Assembly (NCBI GenBank): GCA_945859605.1
Contig: OX243824.1
Location: forward strand, 33,197,766 to 33,261,765
DNA length: 64,000 nt
From: Lumbricus rubellus
Taxonomy: Eukaryota; Annelida; Clitellata; Crassiclitellata; Lumbricidae
Reading direction: 5' to 3'
Under the pieces are notes generated by a model. It was not told where the DNA came from, did no database searches, and saw nothing but the letters and a program-made list of their open reading frames with translations. This document shows, piece after piece, positions 63,951 through 64,000 of this stretch. The number at the start of each line of letters is the position of its first letter. Positions within the stretch are counted from its first letter, which is position 1. The position numbers and the translations under genes are program-made.

Positions 63951-64000
63951 ATTATGAATGGAGCGGTTATTCAATGTCTAGAAACTCAGGCCTCGTCCTC

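Overview
The window is nuclear DNA of an invertebrate animal, probably marine. It has spliced genes with GT-AG introns, long introns packed with transposons, many microsatellites, and an over-represented TAGGCCTA-type octamer. The octamer is common in several marine invertebrates, including echinoderms as I recall, but the species cannot be fixed from sequence alone. Nothing here is prokaryotic: no operons, rRNA or CRISPR.

The main coding content is a tandem array of DEG/ENaC (acid-sensing/epithelial sodium channel family) genes on the + strand. Gene A is represented by its last three exons (19633-22050). Gene B is complete in seven coding exons from 29366 to 59519; the splice phases agree at every junction and give a 547-residue channel. 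Gene C begins at 63162 and runs off the right edge. On the - strand, two symmetrical phase-1 exons (8414-8590 and 6839-6985) carry related sequence and suggest a separate gene of unknown function.

The rest is mostly mobile DNA, much of it with readable boundaries. 1-12000: an old CR1/L2-like LINE split by a TA-flanked element, a SINE, and a hAT element (9327-11051) holding a piggyBac-type MITE. 12100-17000: another hAT element and a full-length LINE (13643-16947) with an intact 1058-residue ORF and a perfect 15-bp target duplication. 17000-29300: SINEs, MITEs, LINE tails and a hAT element ending 30 bp before the splice acceptor of gene B exon 1.

Gene B introns. Intron 1 holds an R2-superfamily LINE fragment lying between ATT repeats, and nested hAT elements. 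Exon 2 is flanked by complementary ACTAT and AGTAT arrays. Intron 2 holds a mariner element containing an 8-bp-TSD element containing a hAT element. Intron 3 holds an 11.9-kb hAT element with perfect 8-bp target duplications, and inside it lies a 10.48-kb near-perfect palindrome (43073-53553).

That palindrome is the most unusual object in the window. It has two arms of about 4.6-5.8 kb joined by a 54-nt spacer, each arm begins with its own perfect 195-bp hairpin, and one arm was later hit by a mariner element. The arms are built of satellite-like repeats and have no convincing coding capacity. I know of no described element that fits it exactly.
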